From assembly GCA_965202905.1 (NCBI GenBank), contig OZ241868.1, positions 2,418,001-2,482,000 of the forward strand: a stretch of 64,000 bases of DNA. The letters are read 5' to 3'. This document shows positions 35,304 to 44,192 of the stretch, piece by piece (position 1 is the stretch's first letter; each line of letters opens with the position of its first letter). Both the position numbers and the translations under genes were made by a program. The notes beneath the pieces are model-generated. The model was not told where the DNA came from, did no database searches, and was given only the letters and a program-made list of their open reading frames with translations. The DNA comes from CAYFYS01 sp965202905 (lineage in GTDB: Bacteria > Pseudomonadota > Alphaproteobacteria > MPNO01).

Positions 35304-35531
35304 GGCCAGCGGTCGCCATTCCTTCAGCGCAGTTGCGTAGTCGCCGCGCTCGAACGCCGCCACGCCTTCATAGAAGCCGGCTCCTGACGGCGTCGGAAAC
35401 ATCAGGCACAGGATCAAAACGGCGAAAAGGCGTCTCATGGGCGCTCCTTACCCGTCAGGGGCCGATATTCACGACCGTCGCACCCGGAGGCCTCGATCCG
35501 GTCCCGGCCCGGGATCTCGCTTGCGGTCTTT

Positions 35532-36392
35532 TCAGATCCCCATGATGTGGCGGACCGTGCGCATCAGCTTGCCGTCGGGATTCTGGAAATCGAAGACGAT
35601 GTCGAAATGGTTGGTCTCGTCCATGTCGACCGCAATGCAGGGGAACCCCGCCTCGCGCCAGGCCTCGGCGAAGATGTCGGTCTGGCGCTTGAACTCGTCG
35701 GTCTCGTTGCCGCCATAGGAGACGATCAGCGGGCAGCCGGCAGCCGGCAGGTTGTGGATCGGGCTGTTGCGCCGCGCCGAGTCCGCATCGAGCCCGATCC
35801 ATTCGTTGACCTCCGACAGCATGACCGGCTCGAGGTCGTAAAGCCCGCTGAGCGCGCAGGCGCCCTTGACGATGTCGGCCGGCACGCCCAGCCCGTCGTG
35901 CCAGCCGCCGGCGATCATGGCCCCGGTCAGGTGCCCGCCGGCCGAGCTGCCGGCAACGAAGATCCGCTCCGGATCGCCGCCGAAGCCGGCCGCGTTGCGC
36001 CAAGTCCAGGCGAGCGCCGCGCGGCACTGGCCGACGATGGCGTCGAGGCTCGCCCCGGGCGCCAGCGAATAGTTGACCGCCACCACCGCCGCGCCCAGCC
36101 CGACGAAAGTCTCGGCCATGAACGCGGAGTCCTTCTGGCTCAGCATCCGCCAGTATCCGCCGTGGATGTAGAAGAATACCGGCGCGGCCGGCCCGGCCGG
36201 AAAGATGTCCACGACCTCGTCGGGATGGCCGCCGTAGGCGATGTCGGCCCGGCATTCGAGGACATCGCGCGCCCGCGCGCTGTCGGACCCGTAGCGGGCG
36301 ACGAGCGTGTCGAACGCGGCCTGCGGGACCGTTGCCCGCGCATTGTACTGCGCATCGAGGCTCGCCCGGTCGAAGTCGCGATAGACGTTCAT
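35532..36392 (-). CDS. alpha/beta hydrolase, arylformamidase/esterase-like
   Basis: 286 residues. The oxyanion-hole HGGYWRM, the nucleophile elbow FVAGSSAGGHL, a late acid (Asp) and DETNHFDIV with the catalytic His are all present, as in kynurenine formamidase-like esterases. The start ATG overlaps the end of the MFS gene by 4 bp, so the two are co-translated; the carrier may import what the esterase cuts. Confidence 0.88.
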   Translation of the reverse strand: MNVYRDFDRASLDAQYNARATVPQAAFDTLVARYGSDSARARDVLECRADIAYGGHPDEVVDIFPAGPAAPVFFYIHGGYWRMLSQKDSAFMAETFVGLGAAVVAVNYSLAPGASLDAIVGQCRAALAWTWRNAAGFGGDPERIFVAGSSAGGHLTGAMIAGGWHDGLGVPADIVKGACALSGLYDLEPVMLSEVNEWIGLDADSARRNSPIHNLPAAGCPLIVSYGGNETDEFKRQTDIFAEAWREAGFPCIAVDMDETNHFDIVFDFQNPDGKLMRTVRHIMGI

Positions 36393-37618
36393 TTCGGCTC
36401 TCCGTTGCCGGATTGCTGCCTGTCCCGCCAGCGCGCCGGCTCCTCGGCGGAGAACACCAGCGCCGCGCCCGCACCGGCCGCGGCGGCGCTGAAGACGATG
36501 GCCATGGTGTAGCTCTGCCAGAGGTCGAAGGCAACGCCGGCCAGCGCCGGCCCGACGAAGGCGCCCAGCCCGACCCCGGTATAGAGCACGCCGATGATTC
36601 CGCTGAGCGCGCGGGTGCCGAAATAATCCGCCATCACCGCCGGCGCCAGCGCCACCGCCCCGCCGTAGCAGGTCCCGACCAGGAAGGCGAACCCGCCGAG
36701 CGCCGCGAACCCGGTGGCCACGAGCCACCACAGGCAGCTCACCGATAACCCGGCAAAGCTCAGCGCGAGCGCCCGCCAGCGGCCGATCCGATCGGCCGCG
36801 CCGCCGATCGCGAACCGCCCGATGGTGCTGCCGAGCCCCAGCAGGCTCAGCAGGATCGCCGCCGTCTCTGGCGCCATCCCGCGGTCCTCCGCAAAGGGGA
36901 TCAGGTGCACCATCGGGATGAACTGCCCGAAGGACGCGCACAGAAACCCGATCAGCACCAGCGCGAACGGGCGCGAGCGCACGGCCCGGCCGAGCGATAC
37001 GCCGGCGCCGGGCGCGACCCTGCTCCGCCCGCCCCGTCGCGCCGGATCGGTGACCATCATGCCCGCTCCGCCGCCGATGACGATCACCGCAAGACCGATC
37101 GCCAGGAATGCCGTCCGCCAGCCGGTCTCGGCGATCATCAGCGCGGCCAGAGGCGGCATCGCCAGCGTGCCGGCGCCGATGCCGGAGACCGCAAGCCCCG
37201 AGGCCAGCCCGCGGCGGCGCTCGAACCATTTCTGGACTGCGGCGACCGCGGGCACATAGGCCAGCCCGATTCCCGCGCCGGCGCCGATGCCGAACGCGGC
37301 CTGGACCTGCCATAGCGCGTCGGCCCGGCTGGCGGCGATCAGCCCGGCGCCGACCAGGGCGATGCCGCCGGCCGTCAGCATCCGCGGGCCGATGCGGTCG
37401 GCGAGCATGCCGCTGCCGGGGCCGATCGCGAACAGCACCGCGGCCGAGACCGAGAAGGCAAGCGCCACTGCGCCGCGCGAGGCGCCGAACTCGCCTTGCA
37501 AGGGCGCGAAGAACGTCCCGAAGCTGTAGGCGCTGCCGAACCCGAGCAGCAGAACGACGAAGGTGCCTGCGACGGCGGACCAGGCGTGCCGGGACTCCGG
37601 TCTCGCGGCCGTGCTCAC
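36389..37618 (-). CDS. MFS transporter
   Basis: 409 residues and about twelve hydrophobic segments. GMLADRIGPRML is the MFS loop 2-3 motif; the second half repeats it as GGAADRIGRWRAL. The layout resembles monocarboxylate (MCT-type) and oxalate/formate carriers. It is flanked by a MarR gene 6 bp upstream and the esterase downstream, giving a regulated uptake-and-hydrolysis operon. Confidence 0.9.
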   Translation of the reverse strand: MSTAARPESRHAWSAVAGTFVVLLLGFGSAYSFGTFFAPLQGEFGASRGAVALAFSVSAAVLFAIGPGSGMLADRIGPRMLTAGGIALVGAGLIAASRADALWQVQAAFGIGAGAGIGLAYVPAVAAVQKWFERRRGLASGLAVSGIGAGTLAMPPLAALMIAETGWRTAFLAIGLAVIVIGGGAGMMVTDPARRGGRSRVAPGAGVSLGRAVRSRPFALVLIGFLCASFGQFIPMVHLIPFAEDRGMAPETAAILLSLLGLGSTIGRFAIGGAADRIGRWRALALSFAGLSVSCLWWLVATGFAALGGFAFLVGTCYGGAVALAPAVMADYFGTRALSGIIGVLYTGVGLGAFVGPALAGVAFDLWQSYTMAIVFSAAAAGAGAALVFSAEEPARWRDRQQSGNGEPK

Positions 37619-37624
37619 GCGGTC

Positions 37625-38077
37625 CTATACGCGTCCGGGGGCCGGCGTGTGCAGGCGTTCGAGCAACGCCATGAGGGTCCTGCGCTCGGTATCGCCGAGC
37701 GGCTGGGCGACGGTCGCCTCATGCTCGTCGGACAGCGCCTTGAGCTCGGCGAGCAGCGCCGTGCCGGCCTCGGTCAGGACCAGCGCGTGGCTGCGGCGGT
37801 CCTGGGCCGACGGCCTGCGGCGGACAAGGTCCCGCCTCTCCAGACGGTCGATGATCTGGACCAGGGTCGAGCGGTCGAAGCGCAGCGCTTCGGCGACGGA
37901 GCTCTGGCTCACGCCCGGGTTGGCCTCGATAAGAAGCAGGGTGCCGAACTGCGGCGGCGAAATGCCGTGGGCGCCGAGCGTCTTGTTGAAGTGCTGGAAG
38001 ACCGCGACATTGGCGCAGCGCAGATGATAGCCCAGGAGCTCGGTCAGCGTACCCATCTCGATGCTCGACTGGCTCAT
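37625..38077 (-). CDS. MarR family transcriptional regulator
   Basis: 150 residues with a winged helix: PPQFGTLLLIEANPGVSQ, recognition helix SVAEALRFDRSTLVQIIDRLE, wing RRRPSAQDRRSHALVLTEAG. GAGGA stands before the ATG at 38077. It likely controls the MFS carrier and esterase just downstream in the same operon. Confidence 0.93.
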   Translation of the reverse strand: MSQSSIEMGTLTELLGYHLRCANVAVFQHFNKTLGAHGISPPQFGTLLLIEANPGVSQSSVAEALRFDRSTLVQIIDRLERRDLVRRRPSAQDRRSHALVLTEAGTALLAELKALSDEHEATVAQPLGDTERRTLMALLERLHTPAPGRV

Positions 38078-38279
38078 CACGACGGTCCTCTCGCAACCCG
38101 TCGGCTGCACGCGGGGTCTCAGAAAGTTCAGAAGAGGCCGAACCTATTGCCAATGACCGCCAAAGGCCACCGCCGGCGCTCGAAGAGCCAATATTGCGCC
38201 GTTGGCGGGCGGTCGTCTCCGGCGCCGGGGCGTCTTGAGCGCCTGCCGGGCGAGCCCTGCGCGCGCCCTGGCGCCGGGC

Positions 38280-38999
38280 TCATGCGGCGGCCCCGACCGG
38301 ATCGGGCAGCGACAGCCCGAACTTCTCTTCGACCAGAGTCCGCGCCCGACCGATGTAGTCCTCGCGCATCTCCTCGTTGGTACGCAGCTTGATGCCCCAC
38401 TTGCGGAACATCGCGTTGTTGCGCGAGTCGGCGGCGCCGAAGAACGGGGTCATCATCGGGAACACTCGGTCGACCGCCTTCTGGATTGCATCGCCGGCGC
38501 CGTCCTCCATCAGATCCGAGCAGAAATCCTCGCCGAACTGCGCGTGGAAGCGCTCCTCCGGCATGGTCATGCGCGCAAGATTGCGCAGCGGATGGAACGA
38601 GCAGTGGAGCAGGTCCTCGACCTGAAGAATCTCGGCCAGATCGCCCAGCGCCTTGATCACGCAGAACTCCGTCCAGGTTTCCATCCGGAAGTCGAAGATG
38701 CTGAGCGGGCGCTTGCCGCCGTCGCGCGGGACCAGGTCGCGCGCGACGATGCCGATCGCCTCGCCCAGCTCGGCGAAGCGGACATGGTGGCCGTACTCCT
38801 CCATCGCCACCCGGCAGGTCAGCCATTTGGCGTAGGGCGTCGGCGCCAGCGCGATCGCCGGCTCATCGAAGACCCGGGAGCCATAAAGCTCGTTGATCGC
38901 GTGGCTCCGGACGATCTTGCGCACCGCCAGCTTGAATTCGTCGGGCTGGCGTTGGAACGCCTCGACCGTCTTGACCTCGAACTTCCCGTTATCGGCCAT
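38280..38999 (-). CDS. ferritin-like diiron oxygenase subunit, PaaA/BoxB type
   Basis: 239 residues. Two ExxH pairs needed for a diiron centre are visible: EEYGHHVRF and PEERFHAQFGE; a first Glu-rich helix and the final REDYIGRARTLVEEKFGLSLPDP part resemble phenylacetyl-CoA epoxidase subunits. It likely oxygenates an aromatic acyl-CoA with electrons from the ferredoxin reductase two genes upstream. Good ribosome site GAGGAGG before ATG 38999. The exact substrate is unknown. Confidence 0.8.
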   Translation of the reverse strand: MADNGKFEVKTVEAFQRQPDEFKLAVRKIVRSHAINELYGSRVFDEPAIALAPTPYAKWLTCRVAMEEYGHHVRFAELGEAIGIVARDLVPRDGGKRPLSIFDFRMETWTEFCVIKALGDLAEILQVEDLLHCSFHPLRNLARMTMPEERFHAQFGEDFCSDLMEDGAGDAIQKAVDRVFPMMTPFFGAADSRNNAMFRKWGIKLRTNEEMREDYIGRARTLVEEKFGLSLPDPVGAAA

Positions 39000-39009
39000 C
39001 CCGGCCTCC

Positions 39010-39957
39010 TCAGACATGGGGTTCGGTGTTGAAGACCTCCAGATCGGTCTCGAGCGGCGCGAAATGCGCCCGCAGCTCCGCCTCGACGGCAGCGGCCAGC
39101 GCATCGTCCTGCCACGCGCCGCCGTCGGCGATCACGGTGGCGACCGGCCGCGGCTGGGAAAAGACGAACACCTCGCGCCCGCGCACGCCGAGAATCTGCC
39201 CCGTGACCGACCGGGCCGCAGGCGAGCACAAATAGCAGACTAGGCGCGCGACGTGTTCGGCGGGCACCTTCAGCCCGCGCTCCTTGTAGGCGGCCTGCTC
39301 CTCGTTGGCCGGCTTGATCATCTCGGTCACACGGGTGCGGGCGAACGGGACGACCGCGTTGCAGGTCACCCCGGTGCGCGCCATGTCCAGCGCCGTGATC
39401 CGCATCAGGGCGGTCAGCCCGCCCTTGGCGCTGGCATAGGACGCCTGGCCGTAATTGCCGATACAGGCCGCGGTCGAGACCAGGTTGACGATCCGGCCCC
39501 AGCCACAGGCTTCGCCGCCGCGGCCGGCCTTGGCCTGATCGCGCATCGCCGGGGTGGCGGCCGCGCTCAGGTAGAAGGCGCCCGACAGGTTGTTGGCGAT
39601 CACCGTGTCCCAGTCCTCCGCCGTGGCGCGGAAGATCAGGGCGTCGCGCAGGATGGCGGCGTTGTTGATCACGATATCGATGCCGCCGAAGGACTCGCGC
39701 GCCAGTTCGACCGCAGCCGCGGCGGCCTCCGGGCTCGCCATGTCCTCGCCATAGGCTACGGCCCGCTCGCCCAGCCCGGCCGCGAAATCCCGCGCGATGG
39801 CGGGATCGGCGTCCCGGCCGTCGATCGCGGCCCCGTTATCAGCGACGATCACCGCGGCCCCGCGCGCGACCAGCATCCCGGAGATCGCCGCCCCGATGCC
39901 GCGCGCGCCGCCGGTGACGATCGCCACCCGTCCGTCGAGTGTGCCGGTCTCAGCCAT
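39010..39957 (-). CDS. SDR oxidoreductase, 3-hydroxyacyl-CoA dehydrogenase (17-beta-HSD4) type
   Basis: 315 residues. Cofactor loop TGGARGIGAAI, NNAAIL, catalytic Ser region LVSTAACIGNYG and YASAKGG are complete. A C-terminal extension of about 60 residues after GQILGVRGREVFVFSQ is typical of the dehydrogenase domain of multifunctional beta-oxidation enzymes. Start codon overlaps the stop of the ferredoxin reductase (TGATG). Confidence 0.9.
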   Translation of the reverse strand: MAETGTLDGRVAIVTGGARGIGAAISGMLVARGAAVIVADNGAAIDGRDADPAIARDFAAGLGERAVAYGEDMASPEAAAAAVELARESFGGIDIVINNAAILRDALIFRATAEDWDTVIANNLSGAFYLSAAATPAMRDQAKAGRGGEACGWGRIVNLVSTAACIGNYGQASYASAKGGLTALMRITALDMARTGVTCNAVVPFARTRVTEMIKPANEEQAAYKERGLKVPAEHVARLVCYLCSPAARSVTGQILGVRGREVFVFSQPRPVATVIADGGAWQDDALAAAVEAELRAHFAPLETDLEVFNTEPHV

Positions 39958-40982
39958 CAGCCCCCCTCGTCCCCGGCCTTCTCGGCCTCGGTATAGAACG
40001 CGTCCGCATGGATGTCCTCGCGCCTCATGCCGCGCCCGGTCAGCAGCCCGGTCGCGGCCTCGACCATCGGCGGCGGCCCGGCGATGTAGGCCTTGCAGCC
40101 GTCGAAATCCGCGACATCGGCATCGAGCGCGCTATGCAGGAACCCCGTCCGCCGCCCGGTCGGGCCCTCGGGGTCCGACAACACCGGGACAAAGTGCAGG
40201 TTGGGATGGGCGGCGGCAAGGTCCGAGAAATGGCCTTCGAGATAGAGGTCGGGCTCGTCCCTGACGCCGAAATAAAGAAAGATGTCCTGGGCCGCGCCGG
40301 CGTCGAGCGCGTGCTCGACGATCGACTTGACCGGGGCGAGGCCCGAGCCGCCGGCCAGCGCGTAGATCGGCCCGCGGTGCTCCGCGCGCAGCCACGAGGC
40401 GCCGAACGGACCCTGCAGGCGCACATCCTCGCCGACGGCCAGCGTCTCCGCGGCATAGGCGCTCACCGCGCCGCCCGCCACATGGCGGATGTGGAACTCG
40501 ATCAGCGGGTCTTCGGGTACGTTCGCCATCGAGAAGTCGCGCTCCGGCAGGTCGGCGAAGCGCACCCGGCAATACTGTCCGGCCGAGAAGACGAACGGGC
40601 CGCCGGACTCGATCTCAAGCCGCACGCGGAGGATATCGCGGGTCATGGGATCGATCCGGGCGACCCGGGCGGTCATGTGCCGGATCGGGTGGGCGACGAT
40701 CTCCTCTTCGTCGAGCCAGGCGATTTCGGCGTCTTCCCACGGCGCCGAGCGGCAGGCGAGCACCAGGCCCTGGCCGCGTTCCTCCTCGTTCAGCGCGAAC
40801 TCGGAAAACGGCAACATCTCGACATCGCCGCCGATCAGCCGCGACTTGCAGGCGCCGCAATTCCCCGACCGGCAGCCATGCGGGTAGGGGACGGACGCCG
40901 CCAGCGCGGCTTCCAGAATGGTCTGGCCGGGCTCGACCTCGATCGGCGTGTCCCATCCGGCGATCTTGACGGTGCAGGTCAT
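39957..40982 (-). CDS. 2Fe-2S ferredoxin--NAD(P)H oxidoreductase (oxygenase reductase component)
   Basis: 341 residues: N-terminal plant-type ferredoxin with PHGCRSGNCGACKSRL and a fourth Cys in VLACRS, then an FAD domain (ERDFSMANVPED, RxYS-like) and an NAD domain (LAGGSGLAPVKSIVEHAL, AGPPPMVEAA). It carries electrons from NAD(P)H to an oxygenase, likely the PaaA-like protein or the now-truncated Rieske enzyme in the same operon. Confidence 0.93.
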   Translation of the reverse strand: MTCTVKIAGWDTPIEVEPGQTILEAALAASVPYPHGCRSGNCGACKSRLIGGDVEMLPFSEFALNEEERGQGLVLACRSAPWEDAEIAWLDEEEIVAHPIRHMTARVARIDPMTRDILRVRLEIESGGPFVFSAGQYCRVRFADLPERDFSMANVPEDPLIEFHIRHVAGGAVSAYAAETLAVGEDVRLQGPFGASWLRAEHRGPIYALAGGSGLAPVKSIVEHALDAGAAQDIFLYFGVRDEPDLYLEGHFSDLAAAHPNLHFVPVLSDPEGPTGRRTGFLHSALDADVADFDGCKAYIAGPPPMVEAATGLLTGRGMRREDIHADAFYTEAEKAGDEGG

Positions 40983-41000
40983 CGCCGCGCCCGGACCCCG

Positions 41001-42110
41001 TTAACGCCCGTCCCAGACCCGCCGCGCGGTCTCGATGACCAGTTCCAGCTTGGCGCGCTGGTCCTCCGGGGTCAGCGGGTTGCCGATGACCGCGCTCGAG
41101 AAGCCGCATTGCGGGCTGATCGACAGCCGCTCCAGCGGGACGTAGCGGGCGGCGTCCGCGATCCGCGCGGCGAGCCCGTCGATATCCTCCAGCAGCGGGA
41201 TCTTGCTGCTGATCAGCCCCAGGACGACATGCTTGTCCTCGGGCATCGCCGCCAACGGAGAGAAATCGCCGGCCCGCCCGGTGTCGTATTCGAGGAAGAA
41301 GGCATCCACGGCAAGCCGCGCGAACAGCTTTCCGGCGACCGCGTCGTACCCGCCCTCGGACAGCCAGGTACCCTTGAGGTTGCCGCGGCAGATATGCAGG
41401 CCGGTGGTCATGCTGGCCGGCCGGCCGGCCAGCGCGGCGTTGGTGAGCTCGATATAGGTCTCCAGCAGCGCATCGGGATCGCGCCCGTGCGCGGAAACCT
41501 GGTCCCGCAACGAGGCGTCGCACAGCATCGCGAACGGGACATCGTCGATCTGAAGGTAGCGCGCGCCGCGCGCGGCGAGATCGGCGATGTCCTCGCGGTA
41601 GCACGCCGCGAGATCGGCGAAGAACTCCTCTTCGCTGGCATAGATGCCGGCCGGCGGCGCATCCGCCCCGGCCAGGAAATGCATTGTCGCCGGAGACGGC
41701 AGGGTCGATTTCGGCGTCCTGGTGGTGACCGACTTGAGGTAATCGAGATCCTCGCCCGAGTTCGACTTGACCCGCTTCAGCTTTCCGGTGGCGCGCGGCG
41801 CGACGAATTCATGCGCGGTGCGGTCGTCCTCGTAGAACCGGAAGGTCGAGGGCGCGAAGTCGAGTCCGTCGACGGACTCGACGAAGTGGGAGATGTAGGT
41901 GGTCCGGCGGAACTCGCCGTCGGTGACGAGCTGGAAGCCGAGCGATTCCTGCATCGTCACGGCGTCGCGGATGGCCTCGTCCTGGATTGCGCGGAACGCC
42001 GCCTGGTCGATCTCGTCCCTGGACAGCCGGCGGAAGCCTTCGCGCAAGGAGCCCGGGCGCAGAAGCGAGCCGATATGTTCGGCGCGGTAAGGCGGGGGCA
42101 AGGAGGTCAT
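41001..42110 (-). CDS. MetE-like cobalamin-independent methionine synthase family protein
   Basis: 369 residues, matching only the C-terminal catalytic half of MetE. AEHIGSLLRP, QLVTDGEFRRTTYI, YLQIDDVPFA, GLHICRGN with the zinc His/Cys, and the final PQCGFSS with the second Cys are present. Such short forms often sit in catabolic operons and may demethylate small compounds rather than make methionine. Here it overlaps a vanillate-demethylase-like remnant by 4 bp, suggesting a role in O-demethylation. Confidence 0.85.
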   Translation of the reverse strand: MTSLPPPYRAEHIGSLLRPGSLREGFRRLSRDEIDQAAFRAIQDEAIRDAVTMQESLGFQLVTDGEFRRTTYISHFVESVDGLDFAPSTFRFYEDDRTAHEFVAPRATGKLKRVKSNSGEDLDYLKSVTTRTPKSTLPSPATMHFLAGADAPPAGIYASEEEFFADLAACYREDIADLAARGARYLQIDDVPFAMLCDASLRDQVSAHGRDPDALLETYIELTNAALAGRPASMTTGLHICRGNLKGTWLSEGGYDAVAGKLFARLAVDAFFLEYDTGRAGDFSPLAAMPEDKHVVLGLISSKIPLLEDIDGLAARIADAARYVPLERLSISPQCGFSSAVIGNPLTPEDQRAKLELVIETARRVWDGR

Positions 42111-42643
42111 GACCGCGCGATCCTGGCCGGGCGGGCCGGTTCGGTCTGCATCCGGATCAATCGGTCCATCAGGTTGCGCGCCTGGATCGTCGGCTGATCG
42201 GCGTTGACGTCGATCGAGGGCGCATCGGGGTCGGTGGCGATCGAGCGCTGCTGCGCCTCGACCATCTCGATGTCCTCCATGATGTCCTCCATGAAGGTGT
42301 CGCGGATCGTCGCCAGCGTCTCGGTCACGGCCTCGTCGTCGATCGAGGAGTCCCTGGCCGACATCCAGAAATGGTGGCGCGTGCTCGCGGTCTCGGGCGT
42401 GATGCCGTGGGTGTTGAAGCGGTCGAACACCAGCCCGTGATAGCCGCACCGGATGGTGTCGCCGGTCACCGCGCCGGCCGAGAGCGGCGCGTGGTGGCGG
42501 CGGCAGCGGTCCTCCATCGCCACGGCGCCCCCGTCCCCGGTGCGCCAGAAGACGATCGGGCGATCGGGCAATGCCCGCGACAGCGGCGCGCGGGCGATCT
42601 CGTGATCCCACGCCGCCACATACCATGCCTCGGTCAAATACAT
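42107..42643 (-). CDS. Rieske oxygenase remnant (VanA-like) with large in-frame deletion
   Basis: 178 residues, where relatives have about 340. The N-terminal Rieske half is seen: AWYVAAWDHEI, DRCRRHHAPLS, IRCGYHGLVFD. After this it jumps, near 42408-42420, straight to the far C-terminal part (HGITPETASTRHHFW, DADAPSIDVN-like, ARNLMDRLIRMQ). The catalytic iron domain with its two His and one Asp is missing. Also the first CxH of the cluster reads C-R-R-H, so one ligand is lost or moved. It cannot be an oxygenase. It contains a 12-bp in-frame duplication at 42269-42292. Confidence 0.82.
   Translation of the reverse strand: MYLTEAWYVAAWDHEIARAPLSRALPDRPIVFWRTGDGGAVAMEDRCRRHHAPLSAGAVTGDTIRCGYHGLVFDRFNTHGITPETASTRHHFWMSARDSSIDDEAVTETLATIRDTFMEDIMEDIEMVEAQQRSIATDPDAPSIDVNADQPTIQARNLMDRLIRMQTEPARPARIARS
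42269..42292. repeat. exact 12-bp tandem duplication in the Rieske remnant
   Basis: GATGTCCTCCAT occurs twice in contact; in the protein it reads MEDIMEDI. It keeps frame. Confidence 0.9.
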
Positions 42644-42782
42644 CGCTCGCCCCCGCCTCGCCGCGGGATTGCCCCCGCTCGGCCATGGTGCCGCTCGCGC
42701 ATGTGCGAGGCAAGGCTTGATTGCCCTGGCCCGGAAAGGCTAATTAATTGAAATGCTGAAATAATCATCCCGAAGGAGCACG

Positions 42783-44192
42783 GTGGATATGGCGAATGTC
42801 TCGGCAGTATCGGGTACTTTTCCCTTTCGGCCGGCGGCGGCCGATGGCGGCGATGCCGACGCGCTGAAGGCCGAGCTCGCCGAGCGCGGCATCCGGTTCC
42901 TGCTGCCGAGCTATGTCGATATGCACGGGGCCTCCAAGGCGAAAATGGTGCCCATCGGCCATTTCGACCGGATGCTGTCCGGCTCCGAGCTGTTCACGGG
43001 CGCCGCGCTTGAGGGCGTTCCTCAGGACGTCAGCGAGGAGGAGGTCGCCTCCCACCCCGACCCCGGCTCCTGCCTGATCCTGCCGTGGCAGCCCGAGATC
43101 GCCTGGTTCGCCTCCAATTTGATGTGCCGCGGCGCGCCGTTCGAGGCGTGCAGCCGCAACATCCTTCAGCGCGTGCGCAAGCGCGCCGCCGACATCGGCT
43201 TCGGCATGAATCTCGGCATGGAGGCGGAGTTCTTCGTCTTCGCCCGGGACGAGGGCGGCGGCTTCGTCCCGGTCAGCCGGAAGACCCATCTCGCCAAGCC
43301 GGCCTACGATGTCTCGCGCCTGCTCGACAATTTCCACTGGATCGGTGAACTGGTCGAGGCGATGAACGGCTGCGGCTGGGACGTCTACTCCTTCGACCAC
43401 GAGGACGGGATCGGCCAGTTCGAGGTCGATTTCGAGTATGCCGACGCGCTGGTGATGGCGGACCGGTTCGTCTTCTTTCGCCGGCTGGCCGACGAGATCG
43501 CCCGCCGGCACGACTATTTCGCGTCGTTCATGCCCAAGCCGATGATGAACTACTCGGGCAGCGGCTCGCACTACAACATGTCGCTCTACGCCATCGAGGG
43601 CGGCCGCAACGTTTTCGGCGACGCCGGCGATCCGCGCGGCAACAAGATGTCCGGGCTGGGCTACCGGTTCATCGCCGGCCTCCTGCGCCACCTGCCGGCG
43701 ATCGTCGCCGTGGCGGCCCCGACCGTGAACAGCTACAAGCGGCTTGTCCTGCAGGGCTCGATGTCGGGCTACACTTGGGCGCCGGTCTTCCGCTGCTATG
43801 GCGGCAACAACCGGACCAACACGCTGCGCATCCCACTGGCCGGCGACCGGGTCGAGCTGCGCGCGGCCGATCCGATGTGCAACCCCTATCTCGGCGCCGC
43901 CATGGTGCTGGCCGCGGGCCTTGAGGGCATCGAAGAGCACCTGGACCCCGGCGAGCCGCAGGCGGACAACATGTACGAGAAGACTCCGGACGAGCTCGCG
44001 GCGGCCGGCGTCGAGATTCTGCCCCGCACGCTCGCCGAGGCGCTGGACGCCTTCGAGGCCGACCCGCTCGCCAGGACGGTCTTCGGCCAGGACATGTTCG
44101 AAGCCTGGCTCGCCTGCAAGCGCCAGGAGTGGCTCGGCTACCTCAACCACGTCTCCGACTGGGAGCGTGAGCGCTATCTGCAGTTTTTCTAG
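42783..44192 (+). CDS. glutamine-synthetase family protein (GlnT / gamma-glutamylmethylamide synthetase type)
   Basis: 469 residues from GTG 42783, or 467 from ATG 42789; AAGGAG lies just upstream of both. GS beta-grasp domain (FLLPSYVDMHGASKAK), then catalytic domain with GMNLGMEAEFFVF, NYSGSGSHYNMSL, and FRCYGGNNRTNTLRIP. These match the GlnT-like group that joins glutamate to ammonia or an amine such as methylamine, rather than the main GlnA. Its AT-rich upstream region (TAATTAATTG, 42741-42750) probably holds the promoter. Confidence 0.83.
   Translation: MDMANVSAVSGTFPFRPAAADGGDADALKAELAERGIRFLLPSYVDMHGASKAKMVPIGHFDRMLSGSELFTGAALEGVPQDVSEEEVASHPDPGSCLILPWQPEIAWFASNLMCRGAPFEACSRNILQRVRKRAADIGFGMNLGMEAEFFVFARDEGGGFVPVSRKTHLAKPAYDVSRLLDNFHWIGELVEAMNGCGWDVYSFDHEDGIGQFEVDFEYADALVMADRFVFFRRLADEIARRHDYFASFMPKPMMNYSGSGSHYNMSLYAIEGGRNVFGDAGDPRGNKMSGLGYRFIAGLLRHLPAIVAVAAPTVNSYKRLVLQGSMSGYTWAPVFRCYGGNNRTNTLRIPLAGDRVELRAADPMCNPYLGAAMVLAAGLEGIEEHLDPGEPQADNMYEKTPDELAAAGVEILPRTLAEALDAFEADPLARTVFGQDMFEAWLACKRQEWLGYLNHVSDWERERYLQFF

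Larger units (their letters stand above)
34517..35438 (-). pseudogene. exported Sel1-repeat (TPR-like) protein, frameshifted by a 10-bp duplication
   Basis: Starts at 35438 with the signal peptide RRLFAVLILCLMFPTPSGAG, then YEGVAAFERGDYATALKEWRPLADQG, after which the frame is lost at 35285-35303. The sequence goes on in another frame with at least five copies of a 36-residue repeat (AEAVKWYRKAADQG core) and a C-terminal QAHMWFNLAA. Removing one 10-bp copy gives LADQGNAAAQFNLGVMYSKG and joins both parts perfectly. The intact form would be a periplasmic helical-repeat scaffold. It could also be phase-variable. Confidence 0.88.
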
